DNA of 64,000 nucleotides from a virus. A program made the translations under genes and the position numbers. The notes below the pieces were generated by a model. It was not told the DNA's origin, made no database searches, and worked only from the letters and a program-made list of their open reading frames with translations. This document shows positions 55,988-64,000 of the stretch, one piece after another. Numbering within the stretch: position 1 is the first letter of the stretch; each line of letters begins with the position of its first letter. The DNA lies in the IMG/VR virus record IMGVR_UViG_3300027763_000001, positions 1-64,000 of that record. One strand, 5' to 3'.

Positions 55988-56500
55988 TCAATTCCTCGTG
56001 GTTGGTGCTGGGAGGCTCGATCGGGCTCTATCAGCGCTCGTCGCTGCGCCAAGGTAAGTCTGCAGCAGCGGCGCGTTTACTGCCTGCGCCCCCTCGAAGG
56101 TGGCCAGCCCTGTCCCGTAACGATTGCCCGCCCGGGTGAGCCCATCACCCTGGGGGGCGAACAGCTGTCCCATCGCCCATTCCTTCGCTCCCGAGCCCCG
56201 CAGGCCGGAGGCGGACTGCAGGAGCCGATCCGCCAGCGTCGCCTTGCGGGTTTGCTTGCGCTGCTTCTCCAGCGCCGCAATCTCGGCCTTCTGCTCCAGA
56301 GTCCGCTGGCGATTGACCAGGTTCGTGTTGGCTAGCTGCGCCTGGTTGTTGAGCCCAGTCTGGGCCAATGGCGCCATCAAGGCAGCCGTTTGCGTCGGCA
56401 TCTGCCCCAGCAGCATGTCCGAACCGTTATCGAACACCGTCCCTTGGAGCGGGGCGACCGGGCGAAACGTCTGAGTGTAGGCACCAGCAAGAGCGCTCAT
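55988..56500 (-). CDS. Putative internal virion protein, 170 aa
   Basis: ATG 56500. The product is Ala/Gln-rich and helical (AALMAPLAQTGLNNQAQLANTNLVNRQRTLEQKAEIAALEKQRKQTRKATLADRLLQSASGL), with a basic coiled section in the middle. The short gap to the next gene (three bases) supports co-transcription. No family is recognised. Confidence 0.55.
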   Translation of the reverse strand: MSALAGAYTQTFRPVAPLQGTVFDNGSDMLLGQMPTQTAALMAPLAQTGLNNQAQLANTNLVNRQRTLEQKAEIAALEKQRKQTRKATLADRLLQSASGLRGSGAKEWAMGQLFAPQGDGLTRAGNRYGTGLATFEGAQAVNAPLLQTYLGAATSADRARSSLPAPTTRN

Positions 56501-56506
56501 GGCTGA

Positions 56507-57241
56507 TCAGTACGGATTAGGCATTGAAAGGATCCCTTGGGCCCCTGCTGACATCGCCCCCAGCGCTTGGCTGGATCCATTCTGGGCCATTGCCAGCACC
56601 GCCTGGGCATAGGCAGCTTGCTGACGTGCCTCAAGGTCTGCTTTCATGCGCAAGATATCATTCTGACGAGACAGCGCCATCTCCCGCTCAGCGATCGGCA
56701 GGTTTGCCTGCCGGCGGCGAGAATCCATCGTGATCCCAGCCTCGTTGGCGCTGATGGCATTTTGGATAGCTTTTTGCTCAGGAGTGTCAGACCGGGTAAG
56801 CCCCACCAGGTCCGTCGCCCCCCGCAGCCCCGCCTTGCCCGCCTGACTGCCCGCCAATCCCAGCCCGGCAGCCGCGAGCCATCCCATGGGCCCGCTCATC
56901 CCGAACGCCAGTGGCGCCAACGCGGCCAAGCTGCCCACGCCCGCACCGGTGGCGTCTACCAGATTCTGCTGAGGGGTTTCACTCTTGTCCCCCATCTCGC
57001 CGGCAGCGGCCAGCAGCCCTCCAATACCGGCCCCGCCGGTAATCAGCCGCTTGCGGCCCATACCGCCGGCAAGGCCACTCAGTGAGGACATCAGATCGCC
57101 GGCCCAGCGAGGGCCGGCGCCGCCACTGACGCCATTGCCGGAAGAAGAGGACCTGATCGCCTCGGCATCAATCGCCTCAGGGGCAACCCTCGCGTAGCGC
57201 GGTCTGACCGCCAGCGGACCGCCTGGGACGTACGGTGGCAT
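56507..57241 (-). CDS. Putative internal virion protein with Gly-rich hydrophobic segments, 244 aa
   Basis: ATG 57241. The product has an Arg-rich start, two glycine-rich hydrophobic patches (LITGGAGIGGLLAAAGEMG and VGSLAALAPLAFGMSGPMGWLAAAGLGLAGS) and a helical Gln-rich C terminus (AEREMALSRQNDILRMKADLEARQQAAYAQAVLAMAQNGS). Such patches occur in ejection proteins that cross the host envelope. The role is inferred. Confidence 0.55.
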   Translation of the reverse strand: MPPYVPGGPLAVRPRYARVAPEAIDAEAIRSSSSGNGVSGGAGPRWAGDLMSSLSGLAGGMGRKRLITGGAGIGGLLAAAGEMGDKSETPQQNLVDATGAGVGSLAALAPLAFGMSGPMGWLAAAGLGLAGSQAGKAGLRGATDLVGLTRSDTPEQKAIQNAISANEAGITMDSRRRQANLPIAEREMALSRQNDILRMKADLEARQQAAYAQAVLAMAQNGSSQALGAMSAGAQGILSMPNPY

Positions 57242-57268
57242 CTCCGAGACGGCGACGAAACTCCCCAG

Positions 57269-57274
57269 ATTCTA
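57269..57274 (-). promoter_or_regulatory. Possible -10 element TAGAAT
   Basis: On the minus strand TAGAAT lies 28-33 bases ahead of ATG 57241, in the 47-base gap after the upstream gene. It is the only clear AT-rich hexamer in that gap, and is similar to the TAGACT elements elsewhere. Confidence 0.3.
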
Positions 57275-57288
57275 AGCGCTCTGAGGCC

Positions 57289-57864
57289 CTAGCCGAACAG
57301 TCCGCCCAGAGCCTTGCCGGCCACTCCGCCGATCGCTCCTCCAGCGGGTCCACCAAAGACCGATCCGACCACCGATCCGATCGCTCCAAGGAGGCCGCCG
57401 CTCCTGTTTTTGGTCGCCTTCTGTTGCTCGCTGTAGTTCCGCGTCACGTACTGCTGTTCCTCCCACAGCTTGGCATCTGCAAGCCCCTGGCTCCTCTGCA
57501 TCAGCGCTTGCCCCGTGCCATCCAGCGCCATGGCAGCCGCGCTCCCCTGCGCCTGGGACAGCGCTTCGCTCCCGCTCGCAAAGGCACGGCCGGCATCGCT
57601 GCTCGCCCTGAACCCCTCCTGGTTCGGTCTCACTGGACCGTTCTCCGCCGCTGCTCGCACGCTGTCCATAGCCCGCCCCGGGCCCGGGGCCGCCGACTGC
57701 CCTGTCGCCGCCGATGACAGCCTTTGTACGGGCTCTGGCGCGCTACTTGCCAGCGAGCCGCCTTGGCCATCGCCCCAGTCTCTCTTCGTGAACTGCACAG
57801 CGCCCGGCGGCGCGTAGGCCTGCTCGGGCGTGTAACTGCCTGAGAATTCGTAGTTGCGTCTCAT
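57289..57864 (-). CDS. Putative internal virion protein with glycine zipper end, 191 aa
   Basis: ATG 57864. A disordered N-terminal part (SGSYTPEQAYAPPGAVQF...) is followed by an Ala/Gln-rich helical region (SDAGRAFASGSEALSQAQGSAAAMALDGTGQALMQRS) and a glycine-zipper C terminus (GLLGAIGSVVGSVFGGPAGGAIGGVAGKALGGLFG). The glycine zipper can insert into membranes, as in phage internal ejection proteins. The gene overlaps the upstream ORF by four bases. Confidence 0.6.
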   Translation of the reverse strand: MRRNYEFSGSYTPEQAYAPPGAVQFTKRDWGDGQGGSLASSAPEPVQRLSSAATGQSAAPGPGRAMDSVRAAAENGPVRPNQEGFRASSDAGRAFASGSEALSQAQGSAAAMALDGTGQALMQRSQGLADAKLWEEQQYVTRNYSEQQKATKNRSGGLLGAIGSVVGSVFGGPAGGAIGGVAGKALGGLFG

Positions 57865-58196
57865 CGCCTGCCGCCGGAAACAATCTGGCCAAGGGCACCA
57901 CCGATCGCCTCGAGCACCTGCAAATTATCCCTGCCTGCGCCCTGCGACTGCGCAGAGCCCATGGAACCCGCCGAGTAGCCCTTCGGCTTTCGCCTGTTGA
58001 CGCTGCGGAAAGCTCTCATCTGCTCGTCATTGACCTGCTTTTGTGCGATCGCACTGGCCTGATTGCTCAGCCCTCGCCCGATCATCTCCCCCATCCCCCG
58101 GACGCCCGCCGTCCTGGCCGAAGTAAAGGCGTCCACGGCACTGCCCCCTTCGCTGCCACCCGCGAAACTGCTCCCGCCCATCACGTTCAGTCTCAT
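57861..58196 (-). CDS. Putative internal virion protein, 111 aa
   Basis: ATG 58196. The product is Ser/Gly/Ala-rich (MRLNVMGGSSFAGGSEGGSAVDAF...), has a short helical middle (ASAIAQKQVNDEQMRAFRSVNRRKPKG) and a Gly-rich end (AIGGALGQIVSGGRR). It overlaps both neighbours by four bases. It shares composition with the surrounding internal-protein candidates; no family is recognised. Confidence 0.5.
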   Translation of the reverse strand: MRLNVMGGSSFAGGSEGGSAVDAFTSARTAGVRGMGEMIGRGLSNQASAIAQKQVNDEQMRAFRSVNRRKPKGYSAGSMGSAQSQGAGRDNLQVLEAIGGALGQIVSGGRR

Positions 58197-59608
58197 CGCC
58201 GTCCTCCAGTTGCCCCATTCTGGCCCACCCGGGGCGGCGCGGGCAACTCAGCCGGCGCAGTGCCTGGCTCTTCTTCTTCCTCGATCGGCGCTTTGCCCTT
58301 CAGCCCCCTCCGCACACCCTCCAGAGTCGAGCCGATCAGGGCCGCCGCTGTCAGTGACCCGCCTCCGTGGATCAGCACGTCCTTGAGCACCTCGTTCTCT
58401 ACGGCACGGTTGTACTTACCGTGATTCGCAACGGCGTCCGCAACCGCCACCTCATGCGACTCCGCCGGGCCCCGCTCGTCCTGCGGCGTCCCCTTGAGCA
58501 CCGCCAGTTTTCCCAGCGCCTCCTGTCTCCGCTGCAGCAAGTCCACCCCGATCTCCCCGCTTACCGGATCCACCCCGCTTCGCGTCAAGCGCATCGCCGC
58601 TTTCCGCGCTCCGTACCGCCCTCCCGCCGCCATCGCCACCGCTGGAATAATCGCCGTCGCCACCGGCAGCGACTTACCCAGGAAGTTCACCTCTGCCCCG
58701 TGAATCCCGTCGGCAGTCAGCTTGATCGGCCACTTGCTTCCGTGCAGGAAGGCCTTGTACTGCTCGTACTCTCCTTTGGTCACATCGGGCCGTTCTTGCA
58801 CAAAATCCCGGTACGGCAGCAGTTCTCCGCTCCGCCCCAGCACCATCTCGCTCAAAAACTCCGCCGCTGGGCTGCTTGACTCCCGCCGATCACCATCGCC
58901 AGGCGCAGCCGCGCCGTATCCATCCAGTCGCCCAAAACTGCCGTTGGCAAACTTCATCGCGATCCATGCTGGTGCCGTCGCAGCCATTCGCATCGCCCGG
59001 CTTTTGAGCAGTGGCGCCGGCACGTCAGAGATCCCCGCCTGGGCGTGGTGTAGCCCCTGCAGCGTTGCCACGCTCGTTACTGCCTCCCCGGCATTCATCA
59101 GCCACCACAAGTTCATCAACCCCTGCACTCCAACGGCGTCCGCCATCGTTACGCCAAGGGCTTGGGCCGCCTTGCGCCGCCCGCTATCCCCGATCGGCTC
59201 CTGCACCGTCGGGTTGTCAAACTCAGGGGTGAAGTCCTTGTGGACCGTGCCAGCCCGCAGGTCCGGCAGGGCTTCCCGCGCCGCGCCGAACCCCTCCATC
59301 CGCTCCTTGGAATACCCGCCCAGCGGGATGCGCTGCACCCATCCCGGCGTATTCCACGGCAGCCGCTGTCCCAGTGCCGTATCGCCCACCCTTCCGGGCA
59401 GGTGCTGCCTGGCGTAGTCCAGCAATGGCGAGCTTCCGGCCGCGTCCTCAAGGACTGAGTTCTCGAACCCTCCGCCGACGCCCCGGGCCACCAGGTTTTG
59501 GTACTCCCTGGGATTTGAGCGGAACGCCTGCGCAGCGATCCACTTCAGCTCATCCCAATCGAAGGGAAGATTCGCGTTTTGGATCACCTGCGAGCCGTTC
59601 GCCATCAC
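58193..59608 (-). CDS. Putative large internal virion protein, 471 aa
   Basis: ATG 59608. The N-terminal half reads as a globular domain with several Trp and Pro residues (DWDELKWIAAQAFRSNPREYQNLVARG, GQRLPWNTPGWVQRIPLGGYSKERMEGF). The centre is helical and partly hydrophobic (MADAVGVQGLMNLWWLMNAGEAVTSVATL; LPVATAIIPAVAMAAGGRYGARKAAM). The C terminus is acidic and then Pro/Gly-rich. The hydrophobic helices suggest membrane contact on ejection. It could be an internal or tail-length protein; no catalytic site is recognised. Confidence 0.55.
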   Translation of the reverse strand: MMANGSQVIQNANLPFDWDELKWIAAQAFRSNPREYQNLVARGVGGGFENSVLEDAAGSSPLLDYARQHLPGRVGDTALGQRLPWNTPGWVQRIPLGGYSKERMEGFGAAREALPDLRAGTVHKDFTPEFDNPTVQEPIGDSGRRKAAQALGVTMADAVGVQGLMNLWWLMNAGEAVTSVATLQGLHHAQAGISDVPAPLLKSRAMRMAATAPAWIAMKFANGSFGRLDGYGAAAPGDGDRRESSSPAAEFLSEMVLGRSGELLPYRDFVQERPDVTKGEYEQYKAFLHGSKWPIKLTADGIHGAEVNFLGKSLPVATAIIPAVAMAAGGRYGARKAAMRLTRSGVDPVSGEIGVDLLQRRQEALGKLAVLKGTPQDERGPAESHEVAVADAVANHGKYNRAVENEVLKDVLIHGGGSLTAAALIGSTLEGVRRGLKGKAPIEEEEEPGTAPAELPAPPRVGQNGATGGRR

Positions 59609-60229
59609 TCAGTTCCCCATCGACTGCAGGACAAGGTCCTGCACTTCCCTTGGCTGCTGCGCCAGGAACCGGGCGAACATTTCGTCGCCGCTGTCGCCCG
59701 TCGCCAGGCCGGGGCTGGCTGCTCCGTAATTCGACGGCAGCTCCAGTGGCGATGGCCCGAACTGCTGCCGCGTAAAGCCGCCCTGTGCTGGTGCCGGCGG
59801 TGGCGCCGCAACAGCAGGCACCAGCTTGGCTCCTGCCTGCTGTTGCTGCTTCTGCAAGATTCCCTCCATCAGCGGCCGCGGCGACCCGAAGCCAACCCCC
59901 ATCTCGGTCACCATCGAGCCGCCCAGCCTGGCCATGTCCAGCGCCTGCGGACTCTGCAGCTTCAGCAGCCTGCCCACCCGGTCACCAGCTACTCGGCCGC
60001 CCAGGGATCCGAGCAGTCCAATCCCCAGGTCTTCGGCCCCGATCGCCAGCGAATCCCCAGCATTGCCGCCCCCGAACGCCGCCCCGGAAAACAGTGCCGC
60101 CAGACCGTTGCCCCCGTACTCCAGTCCCATCTGCAGCTTGTCGATCTTGCCCGCCTCATCGCGAGGCACCAGCACCCGCTTCAGGTAGTCCAGCGCCCGT
60201 CCGCCCAGTCCCGCGAATCTCATGCTCAT
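59609..60229 (-). CDS. Putative internal virion protein, 206 aa
   Basis: ATG 60229. The product begins MSMRFAGLGGRALDYLKRVLVPRDEAGK, then has glycine-rich hydrophobic stretches (NGLAALFSGAAFGGGNAGDSLAIGAEDLGIGLLGSLGG). A Gln-rich linker (LQKQQQQAGAK) leads to a Pro-rich region and a helical end (DEMFARFLAQQPREVQDLVLQ). It ends directly before the next gene. The composition fits the internal-protein block. Confidence 0.55.
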   Translation of the reverse strand: MSMRFAGLGGRALDYLKRVLVPRDEAGKIDKLQMGLEYGGNGLAALFSGAAFGGGNAGDSLAIGAEDLGIGLLGSLGGRVAGDRVGRLLKLQSPQALDMARLGGSMVTEMGVGFGSPRPLMEGILQKQQQQAGAKLVPAVAAPPPAPAQGGFTRQQFGPSPLELPSNYGAASPGLATGDSGDEMFARFLAQQPREVQDLVLQSMGN

Positions 60230-60591
60230 GCGATCCCTCCGGGCCCGCCTTGTGGCTTGCTCGTCGGTCCAGGCGAAGGCTGCACCGGCGCCATTGCCGG
60301 TGGCAGCGCAAACGGTGATCCGGGGGACTGCATCGCATCCATAAATCCCTTCAGCGCCGGCCCGGCCGCCGCCACCAGGTCCGCTCGCTGGAACGCCTCA
60401 GCGATCTCATCACCCGCAAACCGCGTCGTCCCAGCCGGAGACGGCGTCCCTCGCACCGACACCCCCGCACGGGTTGGGCTGGACGCCGGAGACTCCTTCA
60501 GGCTGTTCGCATTCACAACCGCAGCGCTAAGCGCGCGCCGCACCGAATCAGGCGGGCCTGTCAATGGAGAGAGGGAAAGGCCGCCAGCCAT
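60226..60591 (-). CDS. Putative virion protein, 121 aa
   Basis: ATG 60591 was chosen over an in-frame TTG at 60600. The product is Ala/Pro-rich, with a helical centre (DSVRRALSAAVVNANSLKE, DEIAEAFQRADLVAAAGPALKGFMDAMQ) and a Pro/Gly-rich end. The start overlaps nothing; its stop overlaps the next gene by four bases. No family is recognised. Confidence 0.5.
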   Translation of the reverse strand: MAGGLSLSPLTGPPDSVRRALSAAVVNANSLKESPASSPTRAGVSVRGTPSPAGTTRFAGDEIAEAFQRADLVAAAGPALKGFMDAMQSPGSPFALPPAMAPVQPSPGPTSKPQGGPGGIA

Positions 60592-60612
60592 AGGTCTCAA
60601 CCTGAGATGCCC

Positions 60613-60618
60613 ATCCTA
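60613..60618 (-). promoter_or_regulatory. Possible -10 element TAGGAT
   Basis: On the minus strand TAGGAT lies 22-27 bases ahead of ATG 60591, in the short gap after the 905-residue gene. Next to it is the near-palindrome GTCTCAaccTGAGAT (60594-60608), using the same half-site as the 4.0-4.2 kb cluster. Confidence 0.25.
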
Positions 60619-60629
60619 GGCGGCTTCGC

Positions 60630-63347
60630 TCACACCCTCCGCGCTCGCGCCAGGGCTATCAGCTGTTCCATCGTCGCGTTCCGCATCTGCGGCGCCCTGG
60701 CCGGGTCTACCCGAGAGGCGGATGGCGCCAAAGCCGGGTTTTGTCCCCACGTCCCCACCACCGGGTCCGCCCCCGACAACCCCAAGGGCGGATTTTTGCG
60801 CGACTGGGGCTGCCACTCGAGTTCGCTCATCGACGGGCCTGCGCCCGCCTCGATACCGGTCTGCGCCGCCAGATCCCTTAGCAGTGTCCGCAGCCGCAGT
60901 TCGCCTCCAGTCCCGACCTGTTGAGACGCCATCGCAGGCCGCGCCTCGTCCCCGTACCGCCCGGGGCCCGTCACCGCGTTCAGCTCTAGTTCTGCGCCCA
61001 CGTTGATCGGCCGCGCCGCGGGTGCCGAGTAGTCCGGCCCAGGACCCACCTCGCCCCTGGTCGGCGACATGACGTTCTCCCCCAGCCAGCCCTCTATCGC
61101 CGCCACCGTCTGCCGGTCGAATCGGCTTGGGGCCCGCATCACTTCCGCCGCCTGCCGTGGCGCCAGCCCGCCTGGCAGCTCCGCACCCTGGTTCAGTGCA
61201 TATCCGCCCATCACGCTTTCGGCCGTTGGCGCTGGCACCGGCGGCGGCACTGGCACCCCCGGATAGATCTCGCCGCCCTTGAAGTCGTCGAACTGCCACA
61301 TCCCGGGCGCTGCGTCCAGCCGCCTGCCCTGCACGTCTCGCGCATGTTCCAGCAGCGGCTTCACCACTCCGTGCCACGTATCGCCATACGCCTGGCTCGC
61401 AAGTGTCGGCCCAATCGCCGGCGCGCGCACCGGGGCGTCCTCTGCTGGACGGCCGCCCAGCCTCGCGATCGTGTCCAGCATCGTGAACAGCGAGTTGTCG
61501 TACACCGTCCCTCGCTCCGTTCGCCCCACCCGCTCCACCCGGTCCGGGAAGTCCCCGCGCACCGCCGCGCTCCGGCTCGACACCGCGTCCGCCCCCAGCG
61601 TCCGCTGCATAGCCGTGTTCTGTACCGCATTGATCAGTGGATCCGTCAGTCCGGTGTCCCCCACCAGTCGCCAATCCCCCGGAACCCCCGCATACTCCGC
61701 CAGCGCCTGCACCAGCGACCGCGCTCCTTCCAGCTTCTCCTGCTGCCACTTTGCGTTCTCGCCCACTCGATATCGCCTGGTGAACACCTCATCGCCCTCG
61801 CCCTGCTCCGGCGCCCATTGATCCACGGCGAACACCGCCGGGCCCGGCACCGGCCGCCCGTCCTGCTCTTGCACGATCACCAGCTGCCCGTCGCCCAGGT
61901 CAGCCACCATCGGCTTCACGTCGGCCTCGTTCCAATATCGCTGCACTGCCCCGAAGTCCGGCTCCACCGGCCGCCGCCCCATCACCAGCGTCCGCACCGG
62001 CGTTTCGGCCTCCTCCAGCGCTCGCTGGAAGGCCTGTCCCACCGTTGGCCACGTTGCCGCCCTCGGCACCCCCGGATCGTTCGGCCGGCTAAATCCGTGC
62101 GTCCGGCCGAGCTCGTCGACGTTCCACTCTTCCGGATTCGGCGCTCCTACCGCCTCGTAGGCCCCCATCTCGAACTTCCCCGTCGCAGGCTCGGACTGCG
62201 AATACCGCTTGGCCAGCCCGATCAGCGGGTGGTCGTCCGCCAAGCCCAGATCCATCGGATCCAGCACCACGCTCGGATCCACCAGCAGCTGCCGCACGCC
62301 ACGCGGGTCCACCGCCAACACCCGCCGCGCTTTCCCTTTCTCGTTCAGCTCGTAGGCGCTCTGGTCAGCAACCGCTTCCAGCTGCTTCAGCATTTGCCCC
62401 GCACGCGCCCGCTCCATCGGGCTGGCGCCGTAGGCCGCGGTCCGCTGCGCCTGCTCTCGCGCCTGCTGTACCCACTTCTGCTCCCGTGGCTGCTGCACCG
62501 TCGGTACCTCCGTCACCGTGCTCCCGTCCCACCGCTTCTGCTCCGATCGGCGTGCCATCAGCAACGGCACATCGCCGCCAACCACCCGCTCACCGAACGA
62601 CTCCTTGGCCAGCGCATTCCGGCGTCCGCTCGTCCCCACCTTCTTCCCGTGCCCAAACGTCTGCCGTAGTAGCCGCTGCTCGTCCTGGTCCAGTTGCCGC
62701 ACCTTGCTCCGCAGCGCCTGGACTGCCGGCTCGTCGGGCCCGTAATACGTTGGCCCGACCTGCAACCCCTCGCCTACCGCCGTCCCCGCCGGCACCAGAT
62801 CCCCCGCGCGCTCCAGGGCTCTCCCCAGCCCCAGCTCATAAAACGCCCGGCGCACTTCCCCCTGGTCATCACGCCCCTGCCGCCGGAACCCGCTCCTGTT
62901 CTCCCTCGGCACCGACAACTGCTCACCAATAGCAATCGCTACGGCCTCCCGCGCACCCAAATTCGGACCCCCAGGCCCCGAATCCATAAACTGCGCCGCC
63001 CGTAGCGCCGTATCCGCATCCAGACTTCCCGCCGGCACCCCCGCCATCCCCTCCAAGTCCTGCACAAAGCTCCACGTCCCCGGTTCCGGCTCCATTCCGG
63101 GCTCCAATTGGCTCAACAGCGTTGATGCCGCATCCATCCGTGCGCTCACCTCCTCAAACCCTTCCGTGTTTCGCCCTCCCTCCCGCGCGCGCCCCTCCCG
63201 CAGCCGCCTAATCATCGCCGGCCCCCTGTCATACCCCTTTAACCCCCGCTCCTCGGCAAATCGCCGCGTTTCCGCAGGCTGGAAACCACCGTTTCGGCGG
63301 CTGCCGGGGCGAATCACACGCTCTCCTTGCCCGCCACTCATCGTCAT
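60630..63347 (-). CDS. Large virion-associated protein, 905 aa
   Basis: ATG 63347 (MTMSGGQGERVIRPG) gives the first and longest gene of the minus-strand late run. The protein is charged and mixed alpha/beta: N-terminal helices (FEEVSARMDAASTLLSQLEPGM), Arg/Gln-rich sections (SPMERARAGQMLKQLEAVADQSAYELNEKGKARRVLAVDPRGVRQLLVDPS), a strand-rich middle (DFGAVQRYWNEADVKPMVADLGDGQLVIVQEQDGRPVPGPAVFAVDQWAPEQ) and a Pro-rich C-terminal quarter. No enzymatic motif is recognised. Size, place and composition suggest an internal or ejection protein. An antisense open frame exists but is a compositional shadow. Confidence 0.6.
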   Translation of the reverse strand: MTMSGGQGERVIRPGSRRNGGFQPAETRRFAEERGLKGYDRGPAMIRRLREGRAREGGRNTEGFEEVSARMDAASTLLSQLEPGMEPEPGTWSFVQDLEGMAGVPAGSLDADTALRAAQFMDSGPGGPNLGAREAVAIAIGEQLSVPRENRSGFRRQGRDDQGEVRRAFYELGLGRALERAGDLVPAGTAVGEGLQVGPTYYGPDEPAVQALRSKVRQLDQDEQRLLRQTFGHGKKVGTSGRRNALAKESFGERVVGGDVPLLMARRSEQKRWDGSTVTEVPTVQQPREQKWVQQAREQAQRTAAYGASPMERARAGQMLKQLEAVADQSAYELNEKGKARRVLAVDPRGVRQLLVDPSVVLDPMDLGLADDHPLIGLAKRYSQSEPATGKFEMGAYEAVGAPNPEEWNVDELGRTHGFSRPNDPGVPRAATWPTVGQAFQRALEEAETPVRTLVMGRRPVEPDFGAVQRYWNEADVKPMVADLGDGQLVIVQEQDGRPVPGPAVFAVDQWAPEQGEGDEVFTRRYRVGENAKWQQEKLEGARSLVQALAEYAGVPGDWRLVGDTGLTDPLINAVQNTAMQRTLGADAVSSRSAAVRGDFPDRVERVGRTERGTVYDNSLFTMLDTIARLGGRPAEDAPVRAPAIGPTLASQAYGDTWHGVVKPLLEHARDVQGRRLDAAPGMWQFDDFKGGEIYPGVPVPPPVPAPTAESVMGGYALNQGAELPGGLAPRQAAEVMRAPSRFDRQTVAAIEGWLGENVMSPTRGEVGPGPDYSAPAARPINVGAELELNAVTGPGRYGDEARPAMASQQVGTGGELRLRTLLRDLAAQTGIEAGAGPSMSELEWQPQSRKNPPLGLSGADPVVGTWGQNPALAPSASRVDPARAPQMRNATMEQLIALARARRV

Positions 63348-64000
63348 CGCCCTTCCGCCCCGCTGAGTCTGGTGAGTCCGAGTCTAAGACCGCAGTTTCG
63401 GGTGGGACGCGCCGCCCAAAACGCATTCCTTGACCCACCCCGACCGCCCCTGACCCCTCTTGACACACTTCAGCCTTCCCGATGGCTCTTCTTAAGCACG
63501 CATCCACCACCCACTCATTAGCATCAAATGTTTTCTACTATTTTTTTTTTTCAAATTAACGTCTAAAGCACCCCATAGGGGTGCGATACCCTCACGAAAA
63601 AAAACAACTGCTTGCACATGTACCGCATGTGCCGGCCTTGTCGCCGCAGTAGAGGTACCCGCAGCATGCGTTGACCAGCCACAGCCAACTTTAGCTGGAT
63701 TTGCCAGCTATTGTAAGCCTTTGTCAGCCCTTGATTCTTTTAGCTTTGGGCTTTATATCTCTTCATTTGTTGCTTTTCAGGTGTTTCACCGTTGCTTACG
63801 GCCGTGCGCTTGAGCAGGGCGTAAGTTTCGCTGTAGTTGGCAAGTGTTGCTGCGTGTGTCCACCTTCGCCAGCTACCGCCAGCCATACTCTGATTAACCA
63901 TTGTTTGCTATACCGCCCCTGCCACCCCCCGGCAGCGGTTTAGCACTTCGATTGGAGGGTATCAGCGGTGCCCAGTGAGTGTATGAGTTATCTACACGCG
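63348..64000. other. Non-coding, AT-richer stretch with inverted repeats; putative origin or control region
   Basis: About 650 bases without a convincing gene. A putative -10 TAGACT (minus strand, 63386-63381) serves the 905-residue gene. Three perfect inverted repeats follow: GCACCCCataGGGGTGC near 63570-63585, CACATGtaccgCATGTG near 63615-63632, and TAGCTGGatttgCCAGCTA near 63692-63711. Poly-T and poly-A runs flank the first (63541-63552, 63597-63605). GCCAGC recurs several times. TTATCTACA (63988-63996), one mismatch from the DnaA box, lies at the right edge. An 80-codon hydrophobic frame on the plus strand (63701-63943, TTG start) is not supported as a gene. Confidence 0.5.

Noticed and set aside
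61344-62669. 441-codon open frame on the plus strand
   Set aside because: It is antisense to the 905-residue protein and made almost entirely of His/Arg/Pro/Leu repeats, a compositional shadow.
63701-63943. 80-codon hydrophobic plus-strand frame
   Set aside because: It has a TTG start inside an inverted repeat, no ribosome-binding site, and Cys/Pro-rich text at the end. It is more likely non-coding.
1-64000. tRNA genes, rRNA genes and CRISPR arrays
   Set aside because: No cloverleaf-like T-loop/anticodon pattern or regularly spaced short repeats with unique spacers were seen. Without a scanning program, a degenerate tRNA could still have been missed.

Overview
The window looks like most of the genome of a GC-rich, tailed, double-stranded DNA phage infecting a picocyanobacterium of the Synechococcus/Cyanobium type. 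The phage assignment rests on a large terminase, portal, candidate scaffold and major capsid protein, two lytic enzymes, and long tail/adhesin genes. The host assignment is inference: the phage carries a full-length DNA polymerase III alpha subunit of the cyanobacterial type, a monomeric B12-dependent ribonucleotide reductase of the kind used by these hosts, and small proteins with the PVSER motif that I associate with Synechococcus phage accessory proteins. No photosynthesis gene, integrase, tRNA or CRISPR array was seen. A 743-residue portal, no recognisable tape measure, sheath or tube gene, and a block of Ala/Gly/Gln-rich putative internal proteins lean towards a podovirus-like particle, but this is tentative.

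Layout. 1-378 is the end of a RecB-like nuclease. 375-1345 (minus) encodes two membrane proteins, one with a PAS domain. 1546-4184 holds an AEP primase fused to a VapE-type helicase, followed by repeat-rich DNA. 4605-12102 (plus) is a tightly overlapping run of accessory and nucleotide-metabolism genes: a deoxyribosyltransferase-like protein, dCMP deaminase, HNH protein, ThyX and a Dam-like protein. 12419-16558 is the reductase with two inteins. 16559-18781 (minus) holds a bifunctional endolysin and membrane protein. 18896-23006 (plus) is a small helix-turn-helix protein, a short ORF and DnaE. 23957-24773 holds a dATP/dGTP diphosphohydrolase-like gene behind a strong promoter with an embedded operator-like palindrome.

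Virion genes. 24789-31951 (minus) runs from the major capsid protein to LamG and SWIM-motif virion proteins. 32017-47111 (plus) has two degenerate LAGLIDADG-like paralogues and then a very long tail-fibre/adhesin set, part of which differs in base use from the rest. 47074-63347 (minus) is read leftwards from a 905-residue protein through putative internal proteins, small and large terminase, portal, scaffold candidate, a second lytic enzyme (GH24-like plus M15 peptidase) and small conserved genes. 63348-64000 is an AT-richer non-coding stretch with several perfect inverted repeats.

How they work together. Nuclease, primase-helicase and DnaE would give the phage much of its own replication machinery. 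Deaminase, ThyX, reductase and the diphosphohydrolase would rebuild the dNTP pool. Genes are packed with ATGA/TAATG-type overlaps. Putative -10 hexamers of the form TAGACT, TAGAAT or CAGAAT lie 20-45 nt ahead of many unit starts, implying short leaders. Family names come from reading motifs; nothing was searched or computed.
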